DNA from: Yoonia sp.
GTDB taxonomy: Bacteria > Pseudomonadota > Alphaproteobacteria > Rhodobacterales > Rhodobacteraceae
Direction: 5' to 3'
Assembly (NCBI RefSeq): GCF_014859355.1
Contig: NZ_JACUUJ010000006.1
Span: 27,929-91,928 of the forward strand
DNA length: 64,000 nucleotides
Every line of letters begins with the position of its first letter. Position 1 is the stretch's first letter. The position numbers were made by a program, and so were the translations under genes. This document shows, piece by piece, positions 9,122 to 18,133 of the stretch. The notes beneath the pieces were generated by a model, which saw nothing but the letters and a program-made list of their open reading frames with translations, was not told the origin of the DNA and searched no databases.

Positions 9122-10006
9122 ATGAATGCAGGCTGGACGGCGACGCGGGCATGGCTTCTCATGCTGCCGCTTCTTATCGTCATGCTGTCCGTGATCGGCT
9201 GGCCGTTCTTTGACACGGTGCGGCTGTCCTTCACCGATGCGCGGCTGGTCGGCACCGGCGGCGACTTTGTCGGGTTCGCGAATTACGAACGTCTTTTCTC
9301 CAGCCGCGCGTTCCGGCGCGCATTTCTTGTCACGACGCAATTCGCGGTCGTCTCGGTCCTTGTCGAGGTGGTGCTGGGTGTGCTGGTTGCGCTTCTTCTT
9401 TATCAGAACTTCCGGGGGCGCAACGTTCTGCGTGCGCTTTTGATCTTGCCATGGGCGCTGCCCACGGTCGTCAATGCCCTTCTCTGGCGGCTTATCTACA
9501 ACCCCGAATACGGCGCGCTGAACGCGTTGCTGGTGCAGATCGGGCTGCTTGACGCCTATCGGTCGTGGCTTGGCGATCCGAACAGTGCGCTTGTTGCGCT
9601 GATCGTCGCGGATGCCTGGAAAAACTTTCCGCTCGTGGCGCTGATCTCGCTCGCTGCGCTGCACGCGGTGCCGCATGACATCAAGGCGGCGGCCATCGTC
9701 GATGGGGCGGGCGCCCTTGCGCGTTTCCGCTTCGTGATCCTGCCCTATCTTGCCGGGCCACTGATGGTGGCCCTGGTGTTGCGCACGATCGAGGCGTTCA
9801 AGGTCTTTGACATCATCTGGATCATGACGCGCGGCGGTCCGGCCAATAGCACGCGCACGCTGTCGATCCTCGTCTATCAAGAGGCGTTTTCATTCCAGCG
9901 GGCAGGATCCGGGGCATCGCTCGCCCTCATTGTCACACTGGCGATCACGGTGCTCGCGGTCGTCTATGTGGCGCTGATCCGTAAATCGGCGGGGGCGCAG
10001 TTCTGA
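9122..10006 (+). CDS. sugar ABC transporter permease (MalF/UgpA type)
   Basis: Inner-membrane permease of 294 residues with six predicted helices. The EAA loop reads AAAIVDGAGALARFRFVILP near residue 198, the contact point with the ATPase. The ATG at 9122 (MNAGWTATRAW) fits the usual family N-terminus. The longer open frame upstream overlaps the receptor gene and is not credible. The stop overlaps the next ATG by one base. Confidence 0.9.
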   Translation: MNAGWTATRAWLLMLPLLIVMLSVIGWPFFDTVRLSFTDARLVGTGGDFVGFANYERLFSSRAFRRAFLVTTQFAVVSVLVEVVLGVLVALLLYQNFRGRNVLRALLILPWALPTVVNALLWRLIYNPEYGALNALLVQIGLLDAYRSWLGDPNSALVALIVADAWKNFPLVALISLAALHAVPHDIKAAAIVDGAGALARFRFVILPYLAGPLMVALVLRTIEAFKVFDIIWIMTRGGPANSTRTLSILVYQEAFSFQRAGSGASLALIVTLAITVLAVVYVALIRKSAGAQF

Positions 10007-10851
10007 TGGAGCGGCAAAACCTTGGCTTCACAATCTTCCTTTATGTCTGCGCGGCGCTGCTTGCGTTGATGATCCTCGCGCCCTTCGCCTGGCTTTTCAT
10101 CATGAGCATCTCTTCGACCAACGACCTTGTTTCGAAGCCGCTGCGCTGGTGGCCGGTCGAAACCGACTGGTCGCGCTACCGCATCCTTACTGACTTTACG
10201 CCCAATTCCCACGGTGCCGCCCTGATGTCGGCGCTTGGCAATAGCATCAAGATCGCTGCGATCGCGACAGTGGCTGCGCTTATGGTCTCTGTGCCGGCGG
10301 GATGGGCCGTTTCGCGCACGCCAGCGGTCGGCTGGTCGCTATGGCTGGTTATCGGCACTTACATGTTGCCACCGGTCGCATTGGCGGTGCCGCTCTATAT
10401 GGGCCTCGCCGGGCTTGGGATGCTGAACACCAAGATCGGTCTGGCGATCGTGTATCTGACGGTTCTTGCGCCATTCACCACATGGCTTTTGAAATCCGGC
10501 TTCGATCCGATCCCGCGCGATCTTGAAAAGGCCGCCGCGATCGACGGCGCGCGGCTTGACCAGATGTTGAGGATCATCATCCTGCCATTGGCCGCGCCGG
10601 TGATCGGCACGGCGGCACTCTTTGCCTATCTGCTCGCCTGGGACGAATTCTTTTATGCGCTTCTTTTCACCTCGGACTATCGCGCCAAGACTGTCACCGT
10701 TGCCATCGCCGATCTTGCCGGTGGCAGGGTGGCCGATTACGGGCTGATCGCAACGGCAGGGGTCATCGCCGCGCTGCCGCCGGTGATCTTTGGCCTCGTC
10801 ATGCAGCGAATGCTGATTTCCGGCCTGACGACAGGCGGCGTGAAAGGATGA
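10006..10851 (+). CDS. sugar ABC transporter permease (MalG/UgpE type)
   Basis: Second inner-membrane permease, 281 residues. It starts with a hydrophobic helix (FLYVCAALLALMILAPFAW) and has the EAA loop EKAAAIDGARLDQMLRIIILP near residue 175. It pairs with the preceding MalF-type subunit to form the channel. The start codon shares one base with the upstream stop (TGATG). The stop overlaps the SIS gene by four bases (ATGA), indicating translational coupling. Confidence 0.9.
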   Translation: MERQNLGFTIFLYVCAALLALMILAPFAWLFIMSISSTNDLVSKPLRWWPVETDWSRYRILTDFTPNSHGAALMSALGNSIKIAAIATVAALMVSVPAGWAVSRTPAVGWSLWLVIGTYMLPPVALAVPLYMGLAGLGMLNTKIGLAIVYLTVLAPFTTWLLKSGFDPIPRDLEKAAAIDGARLDQMLRIIILPLAAPVIGTAALFAYLLAWDEFFYALLFTSDYRAKTVTVAIADLAGGRVADYGLIATAGVIAALPPVIFGLVMQRMLISGLTTGGVKG

Positions 10852-11870
10852 AACCACCGATGCCAAACGCAAAACCACCCGGCCTTGTCGCGATCGAACG
10901 GGAAATGGCCCGGCAAGGCAAAGACGCGCTCGCCAGCTTTTCCGATGTCGCAAAGCGCGCGGGTGCTGTCGCCGCATCGATCCGGCAGACGGGCCGGCTT
11001 CTTCTGCTTGGGATGGGCGCGTCACACGGGCTGAACCGCGCGGTCGCGCCGCTTTTTCGCGCCCATGGCGTGGATGCCCTGGCGCTGCCGCTGTCCGAGC
11101 AACTCGACCAGCCGCTTGCATGCAATGGGCGGACGGTGATCGTCACGTCGCAGTCGGGCGAAAGCATCGAGGTGGTGCGCTGGCTTGCACTGGCGCACCC
11201 CGGCACGGATGTCTTTGGGCTGACGATGGACGCCGGTTCCACGCTCGCGCGGTCATTACCCTGCATGATTGGCGCGGGCGGGGTCGAAACCGGGTTCGCC
11301 GCGACCCGCAGCGCCTTTGTTGGCGTGGCGATCTACGCGGCGGTCCTGTCGGCGCTGGGCACCGATCCGGCGCCATTTCTGCGGGTCTTGCGCGCACCCA
11401 CAGAGCCAGACATCGCGGACGCGGTGGCGGCACTTGCGGGCGTGCGCACCATCGTGACCTCGGCGCGCCGGCTTCAGGGGCTGGCCGAGGTGCTGGCGCT
11501 CGGTTTGACGGAACTCGCCCGGCTGCCCTGTTTCGCGCTGGAAGGCGGCCAGTTCAGGCACGGGCCGATGGAGATGCTGGGGCCGGATGTCGGCACCGTG
11601 TTCCTGCGCGGGGCGGACGTGACCGGCGATCGTGTGCGCGGTCTTGCCGAAACGGTCGCTGTGACGGGCGCGCCGACCGTTGTCCTTGATGCCTCGGGGC
11701 GTGCGCCCGCGACTGGGGCGGTCACAGTCGTTGCCGGGCAGCATGAAGGCATCGCCGCGCTTGCCGCCCTCCTTCCTGTTGCGCAGCGACTGATGATCGG
11801 CTGCGCGATCATGCGCGTTGCCGACCTTGGAACGCCTGTGCGCACGCAGAAGATCACCCGAACCGAATGA
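10848..11870 (+). CDS. SIS-domain sugar-phosphate isomerase or deglycase
   Basis: Cytosolic protein of 340 residues with two SIS (sugar isomerase) domains. The first SIS phosphate-binding stretch reads LLLGMGASHGLN and is followed by VIVTSQSGESIEVVRW near residues 96-111. The second domain has LEGGQFRHGPMEM, the E-x-x-FRHGP pattern seen in GlmS-C, AgaS and FrlB proteins. It overlaps both neighbours by ATGA. Together with the PfkB kinase it resembles the FrlB/FrlD pair that processes fructosamine (Amadori) compounds, but an aminosugar isomerase is equally possible on sequence alone. Confidence 0.8.
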   Translation: MKPPMPNAKPPGLVAIEREMARQGKDALASFSDVAKRAGAVAASIRQTGRLLLLGMGASHGLNRAVAPLFRAHGVDALALPLSEQLDQPLACNGRTVIVTSQSGESIEVVRWLALAHPGTDVFGLTMDAGSTLARSLPCMIGAGGVETGFAATRSAFVGVAIYAAVLSALGTDPAPFLRVLRAPTEPDIADAVAALAGVRTIVTSARRLQGLAEVLALGLTELARLPCFALEGGQFRHGPMEMLGPDVGTVFLRGADVTGDRVRGLAETVAVTGAPTVVLDASGRAPATGAVTVVAGQHEGIAALAALLPVAQRLMIGCAIMRVADLGTPVRTQKITRTE

Positions 11871-12811
11871 CCCAGCCCACACCCCTTGCCGTCGTCGGCA
11901 ACGTCAACATAGATCTGGTCATGGGGCCAGTCGCGCCTTGGCCGCAGCCGGGCACCGAAATCATCGTGGACGGCACCGACCTGAGATACGGCGGCGCGGC
12001 TGGCAATGTTGCCCTGACCTGGCGTGCGCTTGGCCACGCTTTCCAGATCGCCGCGAACACTGGCCGCGACACCTTTGGCGATTGGCTGCGCGACGGCTTT
12101 GCGCCGCAGTCCGATGGCTGGCCGGTGTCCGAAGCGGCAACCACGATATCGGTCGGCCTGACACATCCCGACAGCGAAAGGACATTCTTTACCACGCGTG
12201 GACATGTCGCCGAACTGACCTGGCCCGAAGTGCGCGCGATGATTGACTGGCCCCGGCTGTCTGGCGGCGGGCTTCTTGTCTGCGGATCTTTCATTACCGA
12301 TGATCTGGCCGGGGACTACGACGCGCTTTTCGCCCACGCGCGCAGCCACGGCGCCCGCATCGCGCTTGATACCGGCTGGCCCGCGCAGGGCTGGACAGCC
12401 GCGACAGTCAGGCGCGTGCGGCGCTGGCTTGGGCAGTGCGACTATCTTTTGCTGAACGAGGTCGAAACACGTGCCCTTTCCGGCGGTCACGGCCCAGAGC
12501 ATGCGCCGTCTGTGTTGCTGCCGTTCATGCCCGAAGGCGCGATCGTCGTCGTCAAGTGCGGTGCCGACGGTGTTGTTGCGGGTAGCGGCACAGGCGCGGT
12601 GCTTAAGGTCCCCGCACCGATCGTCACGGCGGCCGACACGATCGGGGCCGGCGACATCTTTAACGCCGCCTTTCTTGCCGCGCAGGCCCAGCGACAACCG
12701 CTTGCGGCCTGTCTGGAATCGGGCGTGCGCACGGCATCTATCGCGATATCGACCTCTCCGCGCCGCTATGACACCGAAGGGGCTACGCCCGTTAAAGGAG
12801 CCCCCGCATGA
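11867..12811 (+). CDS. PfkB-family carbohydrate kinase
   Basis: ATP-dependent sugar kinase of the ribokinase fold, 314 residues. It starts with VVGNVNIDLVMG, the substrate-side strand, then has RYGGAAGNVALTWRALG near residue 42. The C-terminal signature DTIGAGDIFNAAFLA contains the catalytic Asp. It probably phosphorylates the imported compound before or after the SIS enzyme acts. Its ATGA overlaps with the SIS gene and the ATPase gene fix it in the operon. The exact substrate cannot be read from sequence. Confidence 0.88.
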   Translation: MTQPTPLAVVGNVNIDLVMGPVAPWPQPGTEIIVDGTDLRYGGAAGNVALTWRALGHAFQIAANTGRDTFGDWLRDGFAPQSDGWPVSEAATTISVGLTHPDSERTFFTTRGHVAELTWPEVRAMIDWPRLSGGGLLVCGSFITDDLAGDYDALFAHARSHGARIALDTGWPAQGWTAATVRRVRRWLGQCDYLLLNEVETRALSGGHGPEHAPSVLLPFMPEGAIVVVKCGADGVVAGSGTGAVLKVPAPIVTAADTIGAGDIFNAAFLAAQAQRQPLAACLESGVRTASIAISTSPRRYDTEGATPVKGAPA

Positions 12812-13875
12812 GCACGCTTGATCTGATCGGGGTCAGCAAGTCCTTTGGCCGCACCGAGGTTCTGAAGACCATCGACATCTCGCTCGCCAGCGGCGAGTTT
12901 CTTGTGCTGCTCGGCGCCTCGGGCTGCGGCAAGTCAACGATCATGAACATCATCGCGGGGCTTCTGTCGCCCACGTCTGGGGAAATCAGGATCGACGGCA
13001 AGCGCATCAACGAAGTTCACCCCAAGAACCGTGACATTGCGATGGTTTTCCAGTCCTATGCGCTCTATCCGAACCTGACGGTGGAAAGGAACATCGGGTT
13101 CGGCCTGGAAATGCGCGGCGTGCCAAAGACCGAACGGCAAGCTGCCGTCCTGAAGGTCGCCCGCATCCTAAAGATTGACGGGATGTTGGGCCGCAAACCC
13201 GCAGAGCTGTCGGGCGGCCAGCGCCAGCGCGTTGCCATCGGCCGGGCACTGGTCAGGGAACCAAAGATTTTTCTCTTTGACGAGCCGCTCTCGAACCTTG
13301 ACGCCAAGCTTCGGATGGAGATGCGGGCGGAATTGAAGCGGTTGCACCGGCTGCTGGGGACAACCGTTGTCTATGTGACGCACGACCAGATCGAGGCGAT
13401 GACCCTTGCCACGCGGATCGCCGTCATGCGCGATGGCCGGATCGATCAGATCGGCACGCCCGAGGAAATCTATGACCGCCCCGCGACGGCGTTCGTTGCG
13501 GAATTCGTCGGCGCCCCCCCCATGAACATGATCAACGCAATACTGGACGCGAACGGCCTGCGGCTAGAGGAATCGGGCCAGCGCGTGGCACTGACCATCG
13601 GGGCCGATGCGCCGCGCGAGGTAATTCTCGGCCTGCGACCAGAGGATCTTCACCTTGCCGATGCGTCAGAGGAACACGCCATCGCTGCGACCGTGGATTT
13701 TGCCGAACCGACCGGCCCCACTTTGATTGTGTTCGCCCGCCACGGCGGAAATCCGCTTGTCGCAAGCCTGCCGCCGCATTTGCAGATCGCGCCGGACAGC
13801 CAGATCCGGCTCACTTTTTCTCGGAAGAACATGCACATATTCGACAGGGCCTCCGGCAACCGGATCCAAACTTGA
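12808..13875 (+). CDS. sugar ABC transporter ATP-binding protein (MalK/UgpC type)
   Basis: Cytosolic ATPase of 355 residues powering the importer. Walker A is GASGCGKST (residues 36-44), the Q-loop reads VFQSYALYPN, the signature is LSGGQRQR and Walker B is IFLFDEPLSNLD. A C-terminal TOBE/OB region (VILGLRPEDLHL) marks the MalK/UgpC subfamily. It is the last gene of the six-gene operon. A small hairpin follows the stop. Confidence 0.93.
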   Translation: MSTLDLIGVSKSFGRTEVLKTIDISLASGEFLVLLGASGCGKSTIMNIIAGLLSPTSGEIRIDGKRINEVHPKNRDIAMVFQSYALYPNLTVERNIGFGLEMRGVPKTERQAAVLKVARILKIDGMLGRKPAELSGGQRQRVAIGRALVREPKIFLFDEPLSNLDAKLRMEMRAELKRLHRLLGTTVVYVTHDQIEAMTLATRIAVMRDGRIDQIGTPEEIYDRPATAFVAEFVGAPPMNMINAILDANGLRLEESGQRVALTIGADAPREVILGLRPEDLHLADASEEHAIAATVDFAEPTGPTLIVFARHGGNPLVASLPPHLQIAPDSQIRLTFSRKNMHIFDRASGNRIQT

Positions 13876-13893
13876 CTATATTCTGCCACATCG

Positions 13894-13911
13894 AACCCAT
13901 AATTGTGGGTT
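13894..13911 (+). terminator. probable terminator of the sugar operon
   Basis: AACCCA-TAATTG-TGGGTT forms a six-pair stem, followed by a T-rich stretch (TCACTTTCTTTTC). It lies 19 bases after the ATPase stop. The stem is short, so activity is uncertain. Confidence 0.45.
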
Positions 13912-13980
13912 TCACTTTCTTTTCAAAGCGTGGCAGTTGGGATACACATTCAAACTTTGCTGGATGTCGAAAGGAATCAC

Positions 13981-14592
13981 ATGATGGTCAAGAAATTCGG
14001 AAAACTCTATTTGGCCGCGGCAATCTGCCTGAGCCTTTCGGCTTGCGCAGAGACGCCCGTCAGCCGTGCGCTGGGTCTGGACCCGGGCGTGGGTGCCCAA
14101 GCGGGTCCGAGCGGACGTTCGGTCGACGTATCAAGGGACTTTTCGGTATATCTAACCGGATACACCTACTGGGACAACACGCCCCCGGGATCAGCCGCAA
14201 TCGCCCGTCCGGTCCTGCGCCAACAGGCAGGCGGCACCGGCACCTGGCAAAGCCCGATCACCATCGCCGTGGGCCACAGCATCGTCAATGGCCGCCAGAC
14301 GCTTGATTATCCAGCGGGCACACGGTTCTATCTGCCGCGTCTGCGCAAATACGCCATTGTCGAAGATGTCTGCGGCGACGGCCCGGCCCCGCAAGGCGGG
14401 CCGTGCCACACCGGGCACAATGGTCACCCCTGGCTTGACATCTGGCTTGGCGGCAAGACCATGACACCACAGGAATCGGATGCCTGCGCGCGCCGCATCA
14501 CCGCCGTTCAGACCGCGATCATCAATCCCCCGCGCGACTTGCCGGTTCATGCGGGCGAAATTGCAACAGGTGGCTGTCAGGTATTTCTCTGA
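13981..14592 (+). CDS. putative lipoprotein with a double-psi beta-barrel-like domain
   Basis: Small envelope protein of 203 residues. The N-terminus is a lipoprotein signal with lipobox LSAC near residue 21. The mature part contains LTGYTYWDNTPPGS, AGTRFYLPRLRKYAIVEDVCGDG and HPWLDIWLGG, a pattern I associate with 3D/RlpA-like double-psi barrels in secreted wall-associated proteins. The assignment is by eye and needs a profile search. AAAGGA precedes the ATG pair at 13981/13984. It faces the large GT2 fusion gene tail to tail, so a role in the same envelope locus is an inference. Confidence 0.7.
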   Translation: MMVKKFGKLYLAAAICLSLSACAETPVSRALGLDPGVGAQAGPSGRSVDVSRDFSVYLTGYTYWDNTPPGSAAIARPVLRQQAGGTGTWQSPITIAVGHSIVNGRQTLDYPAGTRFYLPRLRKYAIVEDVCGDGPAPQGGPCHTGHNGHPWLDIWLGGKTMTPQESDACARRITAVQTAIINPPRDLPVHAGEIATGGCQVFL

Positions 14593-14610
14593 CCGTCTTC
14601 AGCCGCATCG

Positions 14611-17600
14611 CTATGCTGCCGGCTTGCCGATTCTGCCACGGCGGATAAGTTTACCCCAGCCAGCAATGCGGCCGACCAGAGCATGGCCCACCGCCCGATA
14701 TATGGTGATGTAAAGAAGCGGCCGGTAAATCAGCCGCTGGAACGGCACGAGCAGCACCAGCCAAAAGTTTTCGCGCCTCTCGAACCCGAAGGCAACCAGC
14801 AAAACAACAAGATCCAGAACCGGAAGCGCCAGCCATCCGGCGATGATGGCCAAAGACGCCCCACTTCTTTCCAAGGGGACACCCTGAACAAAGTCAAGCG
14901 CAAGGTTGATCAGCACGCCCAGAAAGACCGCGTCGGCCATGGGCGCCAGAAGGCCAAGCATGATACCAGTCAACCAGAGATCCGGGATCGAAAAAAATCC
15001 GATCCCGCGCGCCGTCTTTGCCGCGCGCCGGTGTTTCCATGCGGTCTGCATCATTCCAAAGCTCCAGCGCAGCCTCTGCTTCATGAAAGCCGCTAGCGAT
15101 TCGGGTGCATCCGTGATCGAAAAAGCGCACGGCTCGAATACGACGCGGTAGCCCGCCCTTTGTATCGCGACCGTCAGATCGGCATCCTCGGTGATCGTAT
15201 CGGACGAATATAGCCCGACCCCGCGCACCGCCTCGGCGCGCCAGGCCCCGATTGCCCCCGGCACAACGAGCATCGCGTTCAGTCGCTCGGCTGCACGGCG
15301 GTCGATATTCTGCGCTGCAATGTATTCAAGCGCCTGCAACCGCGCCAGCAGGCCCCGACGATTACCAACCTTGACGTTGCCCGCGACCGCGCCGATCTGC
15401 GGGTCCGCGAAATGCCCCAACAGCTTGCTCACCGCTTCAGGATGCAGCAGCGTGTCGGCATCGACAGCCACCACCACCTCGGTCTCGATCTTGGTATAGG
15501 CGGCATTGAGCGCCTGGCATTTGCCGCCGTTTTCCTGCCGGATCAGCCGCACGCGCGGGTCATTGCCAAAGGCCTGTTCGACCGCCGCAGCAGTGCCATC
15601 GGTCGATCCGTCATCGATGACGATGACGCACAGGTCGGGATAGTCAGAGGCAAGCGCCGCCGCGATCCCGTCAACGATTACAAGCTCCTCGTTGTAGGCT
15701 GGAATGGTGACCGTCACGCGCGGCGGCGGTTCTGGCAGACTAACGGGATGCTGCCGCCGAAGCAGCGCAAGAAAAAGCACGAACAGCGACCGGGCGACAC
15801 CATAGCAGACCGCGGCCCAAAAAACCCAGACCAGCAGGTGACCAAAGGCAGCAGCGGTGGCAAAAGATGCGCGGTCCAATAGCCTGAACTTGTCCGTGAC
15901 AAGCGGCATCACCTCATCGCGGGACAGGCCGAGGAAGTCCGAGAGCAGGACAAACCGGTACCCCTCGGCCATCAGCCGGTCGATCAGCATCGGCACTGCG
16001 GCGACGGTCGCGGCGCGATCGCCACCGGCGTCGTGCATGACGATGACCTCTCCTGCGCCCATCTTCTTTTGTGTCATCACAAAATCAACGATTCCGTTCG
16101 CGGTCATGCCTTCCCAGTCGCGTGGCACGATGTCGGCACCGGCCACCATGTAGCCTGCATTCTCGAAAAGCCTTTGCTGCGCCGCCTCACCCTCTGTCAG
16201 GGGGCCTTCGCTGCGTCCGTAGGGTGTTCTTATCAGATAGGTCGTGCGCCCCGTGACACTGGCAAGCAACCGCTGGAGCGCGTTCAGTTCAATCTGTGAC
16301 CGGCGCGGCCCCATATCTTCACCCTCCGGGTGGAAAAACGTGTGCGAACCAACCTCGTGCCCGTCACTGACCATGCGGCGGACGATATCAGGGTATTTCA
16401 CCATGTTGCTGCCGATGACAAAAAAAGTTGCCGAAACATTCTTCGCCTTCAGCGCGTCGAGGATCGCCGTGGTATAGGCCGGATCAGGCCCATCGTCGAA
16501 TGTCAGCGCAACAACTTTTTCGTCAACGCCGCCATAGCGTTCAACAGTGGCCGGACGCGGCACACGATCGTAGATTTCGCCATTGATAAGCCCGGTCGCG
16601 GGGTCGGTGAAGAACCGCCGCTGCCCGGTGACCGACGACAGGATAATCTTGCGGAAGGGTCCGTCGCCAACATAACTGACATAATCGGGGAAGCTGACCG
16701 TTTCCAGCGCACCGGCGCGCGGCGCCTCAAGGCCGTGCCGGAACAGCGACCAGGCGGCCGGATCCTCATAACCAACCTGCCACAGAACGACGCCCGCAAC
16801 GGGCCTTTGCACCAGGGTGACCAGTTGGTTGTGCAGCGAGACGGCATCGAGAATCCAGATCTCGGTCTCATCGCCGTCATCAGTTGTATAGGTCGCACGG
16901 GTGTTCAGCGATCCTTCCTCTACCGTGATGAATGATGTGTGCTGCGCGATGCGGCGCATCGCCTCTGCAAAGGGCAGGCGCGTCGGTTCGGGGTCGCCCT
17001 CTGCCCATAAAAAGGCGAAAGATCCAAGCGCGAACCGGAGCTTTTCGGGCCCTACCGCGGCGACCACATCGGCAAGCAGCGTTTCAAACCAGTCCTGTGA
17101 CGCGATCGGGCTTGGCGGCCTGCCGGTTTCGGGTGTGCGAAACGCCTGCACAAGAACCGAATCGACGGCCCCGACCAGATCGGCGTCGCGCCAAAGCCCC
17201 CTATCGGCTTCGGTGACAAGGCAGCTTGTGACACCGGGCGGCAGCGCCGCATCCAACGCCCCCAACAACGCACGCAGTCCCGCAAGATGTTGGGGATCGA
17301 CCTGTTGCGGATAGATGCAAACTCCCGCATAGGGGCCGCCCGCGACTTTCGATATCAGTGCCGCGACGATGCGCGCGCGGACTTCGCCATGATCAAGCGA
17401 CGCCGCATCAACCGCTTCTGGCGCAGGCAGCGGCAGCAGCGCCACGAGTTCGAGGTTCACCGCAGGTGTCACGCGCTTGAGATCGCGCAAATAGGCATCT
17501 GTTCCGCTCTCGGCAAGCCAGTCTACCGTCTGGGACGTGATGTCGATCGTCAGCCATTCCGCCAGGACGCCGTTAAGACCGCCGCAGGCGCGGGAAAGGG

Positions 17601-17970
17601 TTGGAAATGCCCAGTCTGGCCAGACGCGCAGATAGGCAAAGCTTGGAATGTGCGCAATATCAGGCAGCAGTTTGGTGGCGGCGACCGGTGCGCCGGTGCA
17701 TGTCGCAGCCACCGGCGCCGGGCCGGGTTCCGCCACGCCATCGTTGACGAAGGCCCCCCCCCGGATCAGATCAAGCTTTTCGTTCTCCGGCAGGATATCT
17801 ACGTAGTAGACGCCAAGTGCAAAGGACGACAGCCAGGCCAGACAGAGCATACCCGTCAGAACACCGAGGATCCTGAGCTTCCGGCCCCGACGATGCGAAG
17901 GATCAAGAAAAACGGGATTGCGCATACGCGAGCGCTTTCTCGCAGCCCTTCGCACCTTCCCATCCGCCAT
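14611..17970 (-). CDS. GH18-like / polysaccharide deacetylase / glycosyltransferase 2 triple fusion
   Basis: A 1119-residue membrane protein with three enzyme-like modules. A membrane anchor lies at residues 32-55. A GH18-like barrel spans about 100-440; the position where the acidic DxxDxDxE motif is expected reads AGVCIYPQQ (215-223), so it looks inactive. A NodB deacetylase follows at 484-680, with TFDDGPD (490-496) and HTFFH (543-547). A membrane segment at about 708-737 leads to a processive GT2 domain with IDDGS (785-789), DAD (837-839), EDAD (928-931) and QRLRW (965-969), then C-terminal helices. It probably makes and deacetylates an N-acetylhexosamine-containing exopolysaccharide. Confidence 0.88.
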   Translation of the reverse strand: MADGKVRRAARKRSRMRNPVFLDPSHRRGRKLRILGVLTGMLCLAWLSSFALGVYYVDILPENEKLDLIRGGAFVNDGVAEPGPAPVAATCTGAPVAATKLLPDIAHIPSFAYLRVWPDWAFPTLSRACGGLNGVLAEWLTIDITSQTVDWLAESGTDAYLRDLKRVTPAVNLELVALLPLPAPEAVDAASLDHGEVRARIVAALISKVAGGPYAGVCIYPQQVDPQHLAGLRALLGALDAALPPGVTSCLVTEADRGLWRDADLVGAVDSVLVQAFRTPETGRPPSPIASQDWFETLLADVVAAVGPEKLRFALGSFAFLWAEGDPEPTRLPFAEAMRRIAQHTSFITVEEGSLNTRATYTTDDGDETEIWILDAVSLHNQLVTLVQRPVAGVVLWQVGYEDPAAWSLFRHGLEAPRAGALETVSFPDYVSYVGDGPFRKIILSSVTGQRRFFTDPATGLINGEIYDRVPRPATVERYGGVDEKVVALTFDDGPDPAYTTAILDALKAKNVSATFFVIGSNMVKYPDIVRRMVSDGHEVGSHTFFHPEGEDMGPRRSQIELNALQRLLASVTGRTTYLIRTPYGRSEGPLTEGEAAQQRLFENAGYMVAGADIVPRDWEGMTANGIVDFVMTQKKMGAGEVIVMHDAGGDRAATVAAVPMLIDRLMAEGYRFVLLSDFLGLSRDEVMPLVTDKFRLLDRASFATAAAFGHLLVWVFWAAVCYGVARSLFVLFLALLRRQHPVSLPEPPPRVTVTIPAYNEELVIVDGIAAALASDYPDLCVIVIDDGSTDGTAAAVEQAFGNDPRVRLIRQENGGKCQALNAAYTKIETEVVVAVDADTLLHPEAVSKLLGHFADPQIGAVAGNVKVGNRRGLLARLQALEYIAAQNIDRRAAERLNAMLVVPGAIGAWRAEAVRGVGLYSSDTITEDADLTVAIQRAGYRVVFEPCAFSITDAPESLAAFMKQRLRWSFGMMQTAWKHRRAAKTARGIGFFSIPDLWLTGIMLGLLAPMADAVFLGVLINLALDFVQGVPLERSGASLAIIAGWLALPVLDLVVLLVAFGFERRENFWLVLLVPFQRLIYRPLLYITIYRAVGHALVGRIAGWGKLIRRGRIGKPAA

Positions 17971-18133
17971 ATCGGTTCCTGCTGTTTGCCAGCGCGGTCA
18001 ATTGATCGCTGTGCACGATCTTATTTATGCTATAGGCTGAGGCTTCGACGTCAAGCCGACGAATTGGCGCTGCCGGGCGTTCCGCAATGCGCGGCAGGGC
18101 GGATTCGGGACGGGCAAAAACCTGAGTGAGTAT

